In this document: piece after piece, positions 31,762 through 41,532 of the stretch
How the letters are laid out: every line of letters starts with the position of its first letter
Numbering within the stretch: the stretch's first letter is position 1
Assembly: GCA_934490165.1 (NCBI GenBank)
Contig: CAKSTB010000002.1
Span: 124,001 to 188,000 of the forward strand
Direction: 5' to 3'
Origin: an uncultured Ruminiclostridium sp.
Lineage (GTDB): Bacteria; Bacillota; Clostridia; Oscillospirales; Ruminococcaceae
DNA: 64,000 nucleotides
Notes under the pieces: generated by a model
The model's database searches: none
The model's input: only the letters and a program-made list of their open reading frames with translations
Told to the model about the DNA's origin: nothing
Translations under genes and position numbers: made by a program

Positions 31762-33513
31762 TCACGCCTTTTCCCATCTTGCCTTATACTGATCAAGCAG
31801 TTCAAACACACGGCTTGCAATTTCCTTGTAATCTTCCTCATAAAGATTTGCAAGGGATATTCTTACCGTACCCTGAGGTGCGTCAAAGCCTTGTCCGTAC
31901 ATAAGTACGACGCCCTCCTTCTCGGCAAGATCATTAAGGAAATCAAGGTCAGTGATGTTATCTTTGACCCAGTTTGCAAAATCAGCTCCGTAACGGTTAC
32001 TGCATATATCAAGATAATTCACGAGGCAGTAGTAGCAGGCGTTTGTATCGGAGGCATCAACTGTAAGTCCGAGCGAGGTCATAAGCGTATTATAACGCTG
32101 ACGTACCGTGTTATTGGCAAGCTCGATGTATTCATCATTTTCGGGGTCGACAAGGTGGGTAAGCGCCAGTATATCCATGAATATCTGCTGTGGGGTACTA
32201 AGACCGCTTGTGTGATAAAGGCCGATCGAGCGGCTATCGGCAGTCAGACGTTCGATAAACGGCATATCATCGGGGTTTTCGGTGACTATGCTGTATTCAC
32301 TGCGTAAGAATTCTTTTTTATCGTTCGGAAGCCCTGCTATAAGCTCATCTACGATATTATCCTCATTCATAGCTATTAAGCCGAGTCGCCAGCCTGTTAC
32401 ACCGTAGAGCTTTGAGAATGAGTAAACAAGGATCGTATTATGCGGCAATCTGCTGTATACTGTCTGGAAATCCGATGCAAATGTGCCGTATACATCATCG
32501 GTAAGTATTATAAGCTCGGGATTTTTCTCTACCACCTTTGCAAGTCGGTCGAGAGTTACGGAAGAAAGTGCGTGTGAAGCGGGATTAGAAGGATTTACAA
32601 GGAAGAACGCTTTTATTGTTTTATCCTCAAGCTTGGAAAGTTCCTCTTCGGGAATATCCCATGAATCCTGTTCAGTACTTGATACATTGATCGAAACAAG
32701 GCCGTAATTCTTAATATCGGGTATCTGAAGATAGGGTGTAAAGATCGGAGTGCCGATCGCTATTTTATCGCCCGGATTTAATACTCCGTTATGACTGAGC
32801 GATTCAAAAACATAGCACATAGCCGCCGAACCGCCCTCTGTAAGGAACAAATCGGTTTTGTCCGCAAGCTTCACTCCGTTGTAAAGCGTGGATTCAAGGT
32901 AAGCGTTCAGAATGGTTTCGGTATTGGACAGGCAACGGCTCGGAGAGGGGTAGTAGTCGCCAATAATACCGTTGACAAGCTCGGCTATAAGCTCGTTTCT
33001 GTCAAGTCCCAGTGTTTCGGTACAATAATTGACTGCGTCAATAAGGAAACGGTCTGTTTTATCGTTGGGATCCATAGCCAGGTCAAAATGCGATGCCGCC
33101 GTAAGCTTAGCGGCGCTGTTTTTATAAGCATGACCTGCCATATCGCCGCTTTCAAGCGTACTCTTGCATTCCGATGTTGCAAATTCCAAAAGGCGTGCAT
33201 ATGCATCTCTGGCTCCTGCGTTTATCCAGTTGGGGTTGCCTCTGCCTGCGTCAAGCACTGTATACCCTGCGGTATTGTTTGCGGCAAGCTCACGCTGCTT
33301 TGCGGTGATTTCAAATGCGCCTATTTCCTTTTCAAGCTGTTGAGCCGCATCGTCTGTCATATTCTGGACATACGAACCTACGGACTGCTCAAATGTAGCG
33401 TTTGGCGAGCTGTTGTTAATGCAAACCAAAACAATTGCCGAAACCGCACCGATCACTGCAAGTGCGCCTACGACAATGATGATATAAAGTAGTGGCGAAC
33501 GTTTGTTTTTCAT
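31762..33513 (-). CDS. aspD: Aspartate aminotransferase/aspartate 4-decarboxylase homologue with N-terminal membrane anchor
   Basis: The 583-residue PLP enzyme matches bifunctional AspD: GRGNPNWIN near the N-terminus, DDVYGTFASDF, and the PLP-lysine motif SFSKLYGVTGWRLG. AspD makes alanine and CO2 from aspartate, or transaminates it. Unusually, residues 7-31 form a strongly hydrophobic helix after MKNKR, followed by a spacer of about 40 residues before the enzyme proper. By the positive-inside rule the enzyme would then face outward. AAAGAAAG precedes the ATG. The family call is firm; the membrane topology is inference. Confidence 0.8.
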   Translation of the reverse strand: MKNKRSPLLYIIIVVGALAVIGAVSAIVLVCINNSSPNATFEQSVGSYVQNMTDDAAQQLEKEIGAFEITAKQRELAANNTAGYTVLDAGRGNPNWINAGARDAYARLLEFATSECKSTLESGDMAGHAYKNSAAKLTAASHFDLAMDPNDKTDRFLIDAVNYCTETLGLDRNELIAELVNGIIGDYYPSPSRCLSNTETILNAYLESTLYNGVKLADKTDLFLTEGGSAAMCYVFESLSHNGVLNPGDKIAIGTPIFTPYLQIPDIKNYGLVSINVSSTEQDSWDIPEEELSKLEDKTIKAFFLVNPSNPASHALSSVTLDRLAKVVEKNPELIILTDDVYGTFASDFQTVYSRLPHNTILVYSFSKLYGVTGWRLGLIAMNEDNIVDELIAGLPNDKKEFLRSEYSIVTENPDDMPFIERLTADSRSIGLYHTSGLSTPQQIFMDILALTHLVDPENDEYIELANNTVRQRYNTLMTSLGLTVDASDTNACYYCLVNYLDICSNRYGADFANWVKDNITDLDFLNDLAEKEGVVLMYGQGFDAPQGTVRISLANLYEEDYKEIASRVFELLDQYKARWEKA

Positions 33514-33582
33514 AGATACTTTCTTTCGGGAAATAGTGCTTTGCGCTGTTTCCCTGCTTTTAAATTTTTGTAAGTTGTAACT

Positions 33583-33611
33583 ATGATACCATATATTCCT
33601 TGTAAAATCAA
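33583..33611 (-). promoter_or_regulatory. Promoter of the aspD-like gene
   Basis: On the minus strand TTGATT (33611-33606), 17 bases and TATCAT (33588-33583). Confidence 0.6.
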
Positions 33612-33710
33612 GTTGGTTTTTAAATTAAACAGGTAAGTCTGTTTATTTATTCAATTGAGGGTGTGAGGTGTTTTGAGTGATTGACGTTGATTGCAATGTA
33701 AAAAGAAGGA

Positions 33711-34050
33711 GGTTGTGTCACAACCCGAAAAAGAAAAAGTGAGTCGAAGCGCAAAAAATAGTGCGCACGGCTCACTTTTTTGGTACGTGGAGAAAGTTTG
33801 CTTTTAATGCATTTATATTATACCGTTTTAGTAATTAACATAGATAGCCGGCTACCGATAGTGCTGCCCTGCAAATAGAACTATGGGCAGCCTACTATCA
33901 CAGTAAAAACATCAAACATTTTCGCCAAGCCAAAAACCAAAAACATATCACACAGAATAGCATATCCGAGAAGTGCCGCCCGACAAAAAGAGCACTATGG
34001 GTAACTTGCTATCAAGCAAAATCATCAAACAATACAATAGAAGCACACGA
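33711..34050 (+). repeat. Dispersed non-coding element, shortened copy R1
   Basis: The 596-base gap 33514-34109 holds no convincing gene. From 33711 it matches the elements at 41533-42269 and 62706-63334. Shared parts are a GTGTCACAACCC start, the GTGAGTC..GGCTCAC hairpin around AGTGCGCAC with a T-run, and the ATAGCCGGCTACCGATAGTGC block. A second, inverted match to that block (CCGAGAAGTGCCGCCCGAC) follows, but the middle and far end are missing. Confidence 0.7.
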
Positions 34051-34075
34051 ATAACAAACTCCCCTACAAATATAA

Positions 34076-34105
34076 ACGACCCACAGGCTCTACCCTGTAG
34101 GTCAT
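34076..34105 (-). terminator. Terminator after pgsA
   Basis: On the minus strand GACCTACAGG and CCTGTGGGTC form a stem with one G-U pair, followed by GTTTATATTTG. Confidence 0.65.
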
Positions 34106-34109
34106 CTCT

Positions 34110-34754
34110 TTATTCACTCTTTATATCACTATGCTCGTGCGTACTCTCCTTAGCAATCTCCCTGAGCTTCTTTCTGTCTTCTTTTGCTATCGTTTCATTG
34201 TGAAGCCACATCTTTATAAGCGCCACCGCATAAAGAATGCCCGAAAGGAGCATTGCTCCGATACAGATAAGTATCAGTATTGACGATGCAGGCGAACCCT
34301 CGGGGAAAACTCCCGGGAAGAACAGCAGAGCCAGTACCGCAACATAAATGATAGCGGTGCAGACCTTTCCGTACCAACGCGCGCCGTCAAGCTTTGTCTG
34401 CTTTGTCTTTAAAAGCACAAGTCCCATGATTGCCATAAAGCCGTCCTTTAAAAGCCATATAGCAAGCAGTATCCACATAAGCGGATAATTTATCGCTATG
34501 CAAAGGAATAATGTTCCCTGCGTCAGCTTATCGGCAAGCGGGTCAAGGAATTTGCCGAACTCGGTTATCATATTGCATCGCCGTGCGATCTGTCCGTCAA
34601 GGAAATCGGTAATCCCAGATGCTACAACAACGGCGGCGGCAAGATAATACTCCCCGCTCGTGCCTGCCGTGACATATAACCATACAAATATCGGGATAAG
34701 CAATATTCGTATAAAGCTCAGTATGTTCGGAATTGAAAATATATCTTTTTTCAT
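34110..34754 (-). CDS. pgsA: CDP-diacylglycerol-glycerol-3-phosphate 3-phosphatidyltransferase
   Basis: The 214-residue membrane protein carries the CDP-alcohol phosphotransferase signature DFLDGQIARR..(8)..GKFLDPLADK, giving DGxxAR and GxxxDxxxD. It makes phosphatidylglycerophosphate, the precursor of phosphatidylglycerol, at the inner membrane face. The start at 34754 follows AAGGGGTGAG; the longer upstream frame has no site. Four to five helices follow the catalytic loop. Other CDP-alcohol transferases remain possible, but the FSIPNILSFIRI start is typical of PgsA. Confidence 0.88.
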   Translation of the reverse strand: MKKDIFSIPNILSFIRILLIPIFVWLYVTAGTSGEYYLAAAVVVASGITDFLDGQIARRCNMITEFGKFLDPLADKLTQGTLFLCIAINYPLMWILLAIWLLKDGFMAIMGLVLLKTKQTKLDGARWYGKVCTAIIYVAVLALLFFPGVFPEGSPASSILILICIGAMLLSGILYAVALIKMWLHNETIAKEDRKKLREIAKESTHEHSDIKSE

Positions 34755-34956
34755 CGGCTCACCCCTTATATTTTGTCGGAAAAAGCACATAAAAATCGAC
34801 TTTTACCGCAGATTAACGCTTTAATTATACTACAGAAAGCCGAAAAAATCCATATTTACAAAATAATTTTGTAGGATTAAACGAAACTTGGTAATAAATT
34901 CACGGTTATGTGTGATTTTTGCTTAAATAATCGCAACTTTTTTACATCATCAAGGA

Positions 34957-35280
34957 TTATTTTTCCGAAATCAGCGAGTAATATACTTTGTAAAGCTCCT
35001 GCGTGGAGTTCTCAAGAAAATAATAGTGTCCTATATACGGCACAAGCAGTACAAGCAGAAGCACCGACAGTGCAAGGAAATACACGTTTATCGATACCAG
35101 TATCAGCGACAGCAGAAAGAACACCCCGAAGCTCATAGTAACTATCAGATGTATCAGCCTTTCGTGCTGATAAAAGCCTATCCTGACAAGAAGTTGCCGC
35201 GCAAGCTCTTTCTTATCTGTATCGGGGTCTGCCGCCTGCTTTTTAATGTATTCCTTATATTCTTTTATTTCGTTTTTCAT
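34957..35280 (-). CDS. Small two-helix membrane protein
   Basis: The protein has 107 residues: a charged N-terminal half (KEYKEYIKKQAADPDTDKKE), then two membrane helices (about 43-65 and 66-88). The family is not recognised. It lies 24 bases downstream of rnhA in the same direction, so it is probably co-transcribed with it. A TCTTATG context with AAGGCG precedes the start. Confidence 0.65.
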   Translation of the reverse strand: MKNEIKEYKEYIKKQAADPDTDKKELARQLLVRIGFYQHERLIHLIVTMSFGVFFLLSLILVSINVYFLALSVLLLVLLVPYIGHYYFLENSTQELYKVYYSLISEK

Positions 35281-35304
35281 AAGATCGCCTTCTTTTTGGC
35301 TTTA

Positions 35305-35754
35305 TTACAGTGCGCTGTAATAGTCACGCATTCTTACCGCAAGCCTGTCACAGCGTTCATTTTCGGGGTGACCTGCGTGTCCCTTTATCCATCTGAACTC
35401 AACATCGTGCGTGTCAAGAAGCGGCAGTAACCGCTCCCACAGATCAACATTCAGCGCGGGGGTATTGTCGGACTTTTTCCACCCTTTGCGCTTCCAGCCG
35501 TTGACCCAGCCCTTTGTGACCGAATCGACCACATACTTGCTGTCGGTAGTCAAAATCACCTTGCACGGATATTTCAGTGCCGACAGCGCCTCAATAACAC
35601 CGGTAAGCTCCATGCGGTTGTTTGTTGTATGCTTTTCGCCGCCGCTGATCTCTTTCTCTTTACCCTTCCAGCGCAGAATAGCACCGTATCCGCCCGGCCC
35701 GGGATTGCCGCTGCACGCACCGTCGCTGAATATCTCAACCTTTGTTTCAGGCAT
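35305..35754 (-). CDS. rnhA: Ribonuclease HI
   Basis: The 149-residue protein is full length for RNase HI. The catalytic acidic residues are visible: Asp11 (IFSDGACSGNPGPGG), Glu49 (NNRMELTGVIEAL), Asp71 (TTDSKYVVD) and Asp135 (NERCDRLA), with the HAGHPENE histidine loop. It cleaves the RNA strand of RNA-DNA hybrids. Its start overlaps the end of the P-type ATPase gene by eight bases. Confidence 0.96.
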   Translation of the reverse strand: MPETKVEIFSDGACSGNPGPGGYGAILRWKGKEKEISGGEKHTTNNRMELTGVIEALSALKYPCKVILTTDSKYVVDSVTKGWVNGWKRKGWKKSDNTPALNVDLWERLLPLLDTHDVEFRWIKGHAGHPENERCDRLAVRMRDYYSAL

Positions 35755-38230
35755 TTTTATTTTCCTTTCTCGCTCTCCTCTTTGCGGACATTTTTACAAA
35801 AACATCTCTCCAGTATATCTGGAATGCAAGCAGATTGTTTGTTATATGCCGCTCAAACACCGATGACAACGCCGCAAGAATTACCGTTGCAGCCATCAGT
35901 ATTCCTGTCATTATCACCATTTCTATACACATAGGCTTTAAGTCCAGCAGAAAATCACGCAGTATGAATATATCCGTTACAAATCCGCCTGTCAGCAGTA
36001 CCATAAGACCTATCTTCCAGGGTTTCAGCGGCATACACACCTTGAACAGTATCACGAATGCCGCAAAACCTATACATATGGTCGACATTGTTTCAATGCT
36101 GTAGTCAAAAGTTTCTCTCGGGATAATATTCATCCACCCCGAAATATACCGCATAAGCACTATACCTATAAAGTTGAACGTAATAAGCAGTCCGTGCATA
36201 ATTGATTTTGGCAATACGTTTTCGATAAATTCGCCCTTGACGCGGTTGAAATTCGGCTCCATAGCAAGCAAGAACGACGGTATGCCGTTTGTGAACATAT
36301 TTATCTGCGTAAGCTGTATCGCCTGAAGCGGATAACCCATCGGCACAAAGCAGAACATAAGCGCCGCCAGAAATGAATAAACCGTCTTGTAAAGGAACAG
36401 CACGCTTGAACGCTCGATATTGTTGATAGAACGTCTGCCCTCGCCTACTATCTTCGGCATAGATGCAAAGTTGCTGTCAAGAAGCACGATATTCGATACG
36501 TTTCTTGCCGCGTCGCTTCCCGACTGCATAGCTATCGAGCAATCCGACTCCTTGAGTGCAAGGACATCATTTACACCGTCGCCCGTCATAGCGACCGTAT
36601 GTTCTTTGGCTTTAAGCGCCTTTACAAGCTCGAGCTTCTGATACGGCGTTACGCGTCCGAATATCTTATACTTATCAGCCGCCTCCCACAGCTCCTCGTC
36701 TGTAGTAAGGGTAGACGCGTCAACGTAATTATCATAATGTTCAAGCCCTGCGCGCTGAGCTACTCCCGAAACGGTAACGGGGCTGTCGCCCGAAATAATT
36801 CTTATGTCAACGTCCTGCTCCGCAAAATATTTCAGCGTTGCAGGTGCTTCTTTTCTTATGCAGTCGGTAATTCTTACAAGTGCCGCAGGCGTTATATTTT
36901 CGGGCAGTGCCCCGCCCTCGACTTCCGGCGGCATATTGTCGCTGTGAGCAAGCAGTACAACTCTGTAACCGCCCTCGGACTGAACCTTTATCTGCTCCCT
37001 CAGCTCGTCTGTCATAGTATCACCTAAAATAAATTCAGCCGCACCTAGAATATATGTCCCTTTATCCTCAAAAGCCGCAAGGCTCCACTTTTTCGCACTT
37101 GAAAAATGTATCGCTGTCTTTGCCGACCATTCACGGCTTGGCAAAGAGCCGTCTTTTTTATATCTGTCCATTACCGCAAGCGCAGTGGGATTATTGTCGC
37201 CGAGCGCATATATCATCTCGCAAAGAGCTCTTTCATGATCGTTGCCGTCAAGAGAGATAACGTCCGATACTTCCATTCTGCCCTCGGTTATCGTGCCGGT
37301 CTTGTCAAGGCAGAGAACATCTACTCTTGCAAGCGTTTCCACGCAGTATAAGTCCTGCGCCAGCGTCTTGTTCGTCGCAAGTCTGATAACACTTACAGCA
37401 AGCACCATACTTGCCATAAGCACAAGCCCCTCCGGGATCATTCCGATTATAGCCGAAACCGTATTTACCACAGCCTCAGAGAATGTACTGTGCGCAAGCA
37501 GCATTTCCTTGCCGAACATAAGAAGTATCATAGGAACGATACAGATAGAAATTATCTTCAGTATATAGTTTATGCTTGCAAGCATCTTTGAGTTATTCTT
37601 CTTGATGTATTTTGCACCGCTTGTGATCTTGTTGGCGTAGTTGTCCGCACCTATGCGGATAACCTGAGCCTTTGCGTTGCCGCTTATAAGGAACGAACCC
37701 GACAGTATCTCATCGCCCTTGTGCTTTATGATAGGGTCGCTTTCACCGGTGATAAGGCTCTCGTTTACTTCGCAGTCGCCCTCTACCGCTATACAGTCCG
37801 AGCACACCTGTCTTCCCGCCGATAAGATCATAATATCGTCAAGAACTATGTCCTTTACTGCGATAGTCTGAACTTCGCCGTTTCTGAGCACATCTGCCTT
37901 GGGCGCAGAAATAAGAGCCAGCTTGTCGATGGCTCTCTTTGAGCGTATTTCCTGAAAAATGCCTATTGCCGTGTTGCAGATGATAACGCCTAAGAACAGG
38001 CAGTTCTTGAACGAACCGACCGCAACGACAAAAGCCGCCAGTATCACATTTATAAGGTTGAAGAATGTAAGGCAGTTATCCTTGAATATCTGCTTTATGG
38101 ATTTGCTCGGTATATTGAAGTCACCGTTGACCTTTCCGCAGGCTATGCGCTCATTTACTTCCTGTGCGGTAAGTCCGGATATCACATCTGTTACATTTTC
38201 AAGAGAAACGTGCTCTTCGGGCATTGACAT
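35747..38230 (-). CDS. Cation-transporting P-type ATPase
   Basis: This 827-residue pump has the actuator motif ITGESD, the membrane metal site segment MIPEGLVLMASM (PEGL), the phosphorylation motif DKTGTITEG, the nucleotide-binding region and the hinge TGDGVNDVLALKESDCSIAM. Eight to ten helices are present, with long C-terminal ones. The PEGL motif and length resemble CtpE-like Ca2+ uptake pumps, but ion specificity is not proven. It heads a run ATPase-rnhA-small membrane protein. AGGATAACC precedes the ATG. Confidence 0.9.
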   Translation of the reverse strand: MSMPEEHVSLENVTDVISGLTAQEVNERIACGKVNGDFNIPSKSIKQIFKDNCLTFFNLINVILAAFVVAVGSFKNCLFLGVIICNTAIGIFQEIRSKRAIDKLALISAPKADVLRNGEVQTIAVKDIVLDDIMILSAGRQVCSDCIAVEGDCEVNESLITGESDPIIKHKGDEILSGSFLISGNAKAQVIRIGADNYANKITSGAKYIKKNNSKMLASINYILKIISICIVPMILLMFGKEMLLAHSTFSEAVVNTVSAIIGMIPEGLVLMASMVLAVSVIRLATNKTLAQDLYCVETLARVDVLCLDKTGTITEGRMEVSDVISLDGNDHERALCEMIYALGDNNPTALAVMDRYKKDGSLPSREWSAKTAIHFSSAKKWSLAAFEDKGTYILGAAEFILGDTMTDELREQIKVQSEGGYRVVLLAHSDNMPPEVEGGALPENITPAALVRITDCIRKEAPATLKYFAEQDVDIRIISGDSPVTVSGVAQRAGLEHYDNYVDASTLTTDEELWEAADKYKIFGRVTPYQKLELVKALKAKEHTVAMTGDGVNDVLALKESDCSIAMQSGSDAARNVSNIVLLDSNFASMPKIVGEGRRSINNIERSSVLFLYKTVYSFLAALMFCFVPMGYPLQAIQLTQINMFTNGIPSFLLAMEPNFNRVKGEFIENVLPKSIMHGLLITFNFIGIVLMRYISGWMNIIPRETFDYSIETMSTICIGFAAFVILFKVCMPLKPWKIGLMVLLTGGFVTDIFILRDFLLDLKPMCIEMVIMTGILMAATVILAALSSVFERHITNNLLAFQIYWRDVFVKMSAKRRARKENKNA

Positions 38231-38251
38231 ATATAGGTTATCCTTCCGTAA

Positions 38252-39565
38252 TTATTGGTTTTGCGTTGTGCTGTCCTGCAAAATACTGTCTGAGCTGTCA
38301 TCAGCCTGAGTATCCGTATTTCTGATATAGCTTACATAGTCCTTCAGCTCCTGCGATATCCCTTTTTCGCCGTAGATATCAGCGGTTATATGCTCACCGA
38401 ACTCCCAGAACCTTTTCATTTCGGCGGTGTTAGGCATAATATAAGAGTAATCAAGCTGGGCAACAAATCCGTCAAGCTTTTCGCTTATATCGATATTTGT
38501 CGCCGGGAGCGTACCCGTTATTTCGGTTCTCAGGCTCTGCATATCAGCGCTTAGCAGATATTTTGCAAAAGCGTCCGCTTCTGCCGGGTGTTCACTCTTT
38601 GAATATACAAACATCGCCCTTACACCTGCAAGAGAATATGTATTGCTTCCGTTGTCAAATGCAGGAAGCGGCACTATACCATAGTCAACACCGGATGCGT
38701 CCGCCTTTGTTATAAACCACGGACCATTCACGATCATAGCCGCACCTCCGCTTAAGAACATATCGTCAAAATCATCATAGCTGTAATTTGTTATATTCTC
38801 AGGGAATATATCCTGCATCTGCTTGAGCAGAGTAAGCCCATAGCTTGCTCTCGAATTGAGCAGACCGTAGTCGCTACCGAACATAAGTCTGTTTTTACCG
38901 GAGCTCATAAGCATAGATATAAAATATACCGTATCTGTATGGAATATAAATCCGTACTTACCCGGATATAGATTATTGAAAGCGCCGCTCCATGTGATAA
39001 GGCTCTCCCATGTAGTAGGTATATTACTCTCTTCGACTAACTTCTTATTGTAAAACAATGCATATGTTTCGCACGACATAGGGTATCCGTACATTACATC
39101 ATTATATACGGTAGCTTTTCTTGCAAGCTCCAACGCCGTGGTATTGACTATATCCGTATCCTCTGTCGGAAGTACCAGCTTATTTTTCACCAGTTCACCC
39201 GTCATATCACCGGGGGCGGCAAAAACATCGGGCTTTTTAACGGTGCTTTCTGTATCAAGAAGCTCCGTTGTGGATTCTTTCAGGTCAACATTGACATATT
39301 CTATGTGTATATTGGGATAAAGTAAATTAAAACTCTCTCCCGCTTTTTTTATCCACTCATCGGGACCGTCCTTCGACTCCCAGACAGTGAGTGTTATATC
39401 GTCTTTTGTCAGACTGTCATCGGTCTTATATGGTTTCGATTCACTGATACCGTCTGTGCGCGATGTATGCTGCGTAATTATTACATGGCTTCCGCCGGAA
39501 CAGCCTGCTGTTACGGCGCACATAAGTACAGCAAGCAATGCGGCTGCCGCTCTTTTATATTTCAT
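38252..39565 (-). CDS. Extracellular solute-binding lipoprotein (family 1, sugar type)
   Basis: The protein has 437 residues from the ATG after CGGAGGAAA; upstream in-frame codons lie in the promoter. The lipobox TAGCS follows a hydrophobic signal. The mature protein shows MalE-like features: ITLTVWESKDGPDEWIKKAG, YGYPMSCETYALFYNKKLVE and GGAAMIVNGPWFI. It would bind oligosaccharides at the cell surface and deliver them to an ABC permease. No permease or ATPase gene is adjacent, so it is an orphan that must work with a complex encoded elsewhere. Confidence 0.9.
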   Translation of the reverse strand: MKYKRAAAALLAVLMCAVTAGCSGGSHVIITQHTSRTDGISESKPYKTDDSLTKDDITLTVWESKDGPDEWIKKAGESFNLLYPNIHIEYVNVDLKESTTELLDTESTVKKPDVFAAPGDMTGELVKNKLVLPTEDTDIVNTTALELARKATVYNDVMYGYPMSCETYALFYNKKLVEESNIPTTWESLITWSGAFNNLYPGKYGFIFHTDTVYFISMLMSSGKNRLMFGSDYGLLNSRASYGLTLLKQMQDIFPENITNYSYDDFDDMFLSGGAAMIVNGPWFITKADASGVDYGIVPLPAFDNGSNTYSLAGVRAMFVYSKSEHPAEADAFAKYLLSADMQSLRTEITGTLPATNIDISEKLDGFVAQLDYSYIMPNTAEMKRFWEFGEHITADIYGEKGISQELKDYVSYIRNTDTQADDSSDSILQDSTTQNQ

Positions 39566-39608
39566 ATTTCCTCCGCCGGATAATAAAGACTGTATTTTTA
39601 CTGTAATA

Positions 39609-39678
39609 ATTGTACAACAACTGCCCGATTTTGTCAACAGCGGACATACTTGCAAATATCGCACTGTTGTGATATAAT
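39609..39678. promoter_or_regulatory. Divergent promoters of the solute-binding protein and vanY-like genes
   Basis: Minus strand: TTGACA (39637-39632), 17 bases, TACAAT (39614-39609). Plus strand: TTGCAA (39650-39655), 17 bases, TATAAT (39673-39678). The two are back to back. Confidence 0.8.
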
Positions 39679-39746
39679 TACAGTAATTACCGCAAACTTC
39701 GGTGCGAGAAAGACATAAAGCTCCGTGCTGTACGAAAGGACAAGAA

Positions 39747-41507
39747 ATGAATTCCGATAAAAAAAATGAAACAAGCAGCATAGATGATATCAAAGCGCTT
39801 TTTGAAAACAGAAAAGAAGAGGATATTATCCCTCCCGACGCATTCGTTCAAGACAAAAAATCCGACGCAGTCAAAGCGTCCGCACAGAATACCGCAAAAA
39901 GGACATCGGCGGAAAACATAAAGAACAGAAAACGAAACCGCATGATAGCTAACATTATGATATACAGCGGCATCGGACTTCTGATAGCGGCGTGCGCAAT
40001 ATTAGTAGCGGTTATATTTGCCGGCAATAACGGCAGCAGCATAAAAAGCCTTGATATCACAAACAACGGCGAGATAACACTGCGCGTAGGGCACTCCGAG
40101 CAGATCAAAGTAAAGACAGAGCCGTCCGATACCGAATATGCACTGTCATATGTAAGTGCCGATACATCAATAGCCACAGTTTCACTTGACGGCAAGGTAA
40201 CCGCCGTAAAAAACGGCAAAACAGAAGTTACTGTAAGTAGCGGCGAGCTTTCAGACACGATAATTGTAAATGTCAAGAAGGATATTATAGAGTCGCTTGA
40301 TGTTTCTCTTGCGGCGTTATCGCTCGACGGCGGAGAAGAACAGAAGGTAGAGGCAAAATATTCACCCGCAGACGCAAAGGACGTAAAGCTCAGCTGGAAG
40401 AGCGCGGATACAGACATTGCGACCGTTGATAAAAACGGCACTATAAAGGGTGTAAACACAGGTGAAACAACCGTTACCGTAACCGACTCCGTAACAGGAC
40501 TCACAAAGGATATCGCTGTTACCGTAAACGGTCTTGAGCTTCCCGAATCGATGGAATTTGACAAGGACAGCGTAACTATCGAGGTTGGAGAGGTATATAA
40601 TTCCGTTCTTAAGTTCACTCCCGAGGATATTACCTACACCGGTGCCATATACTATACCAGTGACGCAACAATAGCATCTGTCACAAACGAAGGTGTCATC
40701 ACGGCAAAAGAGGCAGGAACTTGCACTATTGAAGCGTATTACGAAAACGACTACCGCCTTGTGGCTACAATGGAGGTGACAGTAATAGACCCGTATGTAA
40801 TTACAGAGCCTGAAACAACAACTCCCGAAACCCCTGCACCGGAAACAACAACTCCCGAAACCCCCGCACCGGAAACAACAGTTCCGGATACAAAGCCTAC
40901 TCCCGAAACCGAAACCGATCCGCCCGCCTCATCGTCAACGCCCGCTCCCACACCCGAATATACAGGCTCGCACAAGAAGGAAGTAATAGACGGCATTACT
41001 TATTTTGACGGCGTAATGATAGCAAACAAGACATACACTCTCCCCAGAAGCTATAACCCCGGCGTTCAGCCCGAGGCTATGGACGCATTCTACGATATGC
41101 AGGCTGCCGCCGCATCGGAGGGCATCTCACTCTGGATATTATCCAGCTACCGTTCATATGACGATCAGGAGGTAATCTACAACCGTTATGTATCACAGGA
41201 CGGCAGAGATGCCGCAGATACATATTCGTCACGTCCGGGTCACTCAGATCATCAGACGGGATATACTTTCGATCTGAACTCCCTTGAACAGGACTTCCAG
41301 TATGACCCCGCAGGTCAGTGGCTTGACAAGAACTGCTACAAGTACGGCTTCATTATCCGCTACCCCAAGGGCAAGGATAGCTCCACAGGCTATATGTATG
41401 AGCCGTGGCACGTAAGATACATAGGCGTTGACCTTGCTACAAAGGTAACTCAGAGCGGACTCTCACTGGAAGAATATTTCGGTATAACATCGCAGTATCA
41501 GGATTAA
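39747..41507 (+). CDS. Ig-like (BIG2) domain D-Ala-D-Ala carboxypeptidase, VanY type
   Basis: The protein has 586 residues from the ATG after GAAAGGA. In order: a charged cytoplasmic tail, one membrane helix (about 67-92), three BIG2-like domains (about 97-350; repeated TVSLDGKVTAVKNGKTEVTV-type units), a P/T/E-rich linker of about 50 residues, and an M15B peptidase. The peptidase shows SSYRSYDDQEVIYNRY, the zinc motif SRPGHSDHQTGYTFDL and EPWHVRYIG. It trims D-Ala from peptidoglycan stem peptides outside the membrane. A 30-base tandem repeat encodes the linker (40810-40885). Confidence 0.92.
   Translation: MNSDKKNETSSIDDIKALFENRKEEDIIPPDAFVQDKKSDAVKASAQNTAKRTSAENIKNRKRNRMIANIMIYSGIGLLIAACAILVAVIFAGNNGSSIKSLDITNNGEITLRVGHSEQIKVKTEPSDTEYALSYVSADTSIATVSLDGKVTAVKNGKTEVTVSSGELSDTIIVNVKKDIIESLDVSLAALSLDGGEEQKVEAKYSPADAKDVKLSWKSADTDIATVDKNGTIKGVNTGETTVTVTDSVTGLTKDIAVTVNGLELPESMEFDKDSVTIEVGEVYNSVLKFTPEDITYTGAIYYTSDATIASVTNEGVITAKEAGTCTIEAYYENDYRLVATMEVTVIDPYVITEPETTTPETPAPETTTPETPAPETTVPDTKPTPETETDPPASSSTPAPTPEYTGSHKKEVIDGITYFDGVMIANKTYTLPRSYNPGVQPEAMDAFYDMQAAAASEGISLWILSSYRSYDDQEVIYNRYVSQDGRDAADTYSSRPGHSDHQTGYTFDLNSLEQDFQYDPAGQWLDKNCYKYGFIIRYPKGKDSSTGYMYEPWHVRYIGVDLATKVTQSGLSLEEYFGITSQYQD
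40810..40885 (+). repeat. 30-base tandem repeat in the carboxypeptidase linker
   Basis: About 2.5 copies of a 30-base unit (GAAACAACAACTCCCGAAAC and ten more bases) encode ETTTPETPAP repeats. Confidence 0.85.
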
Positions 41508-41532
41508 ACTTAAAACAAGTACATAACAGAAA

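Noticed and set aside
39680..39746. Possible class I c-di-GMP (GEMM) riboswitch ahead of the carboxypeptidase gene
   Set aside because: GCAAAC and AAAGC appear at roughly the right distance, but the GAAA-loop stem and the 3' GGGCCT-type block do not form. An ACCG/CGGT hairpin fits the sequence better.
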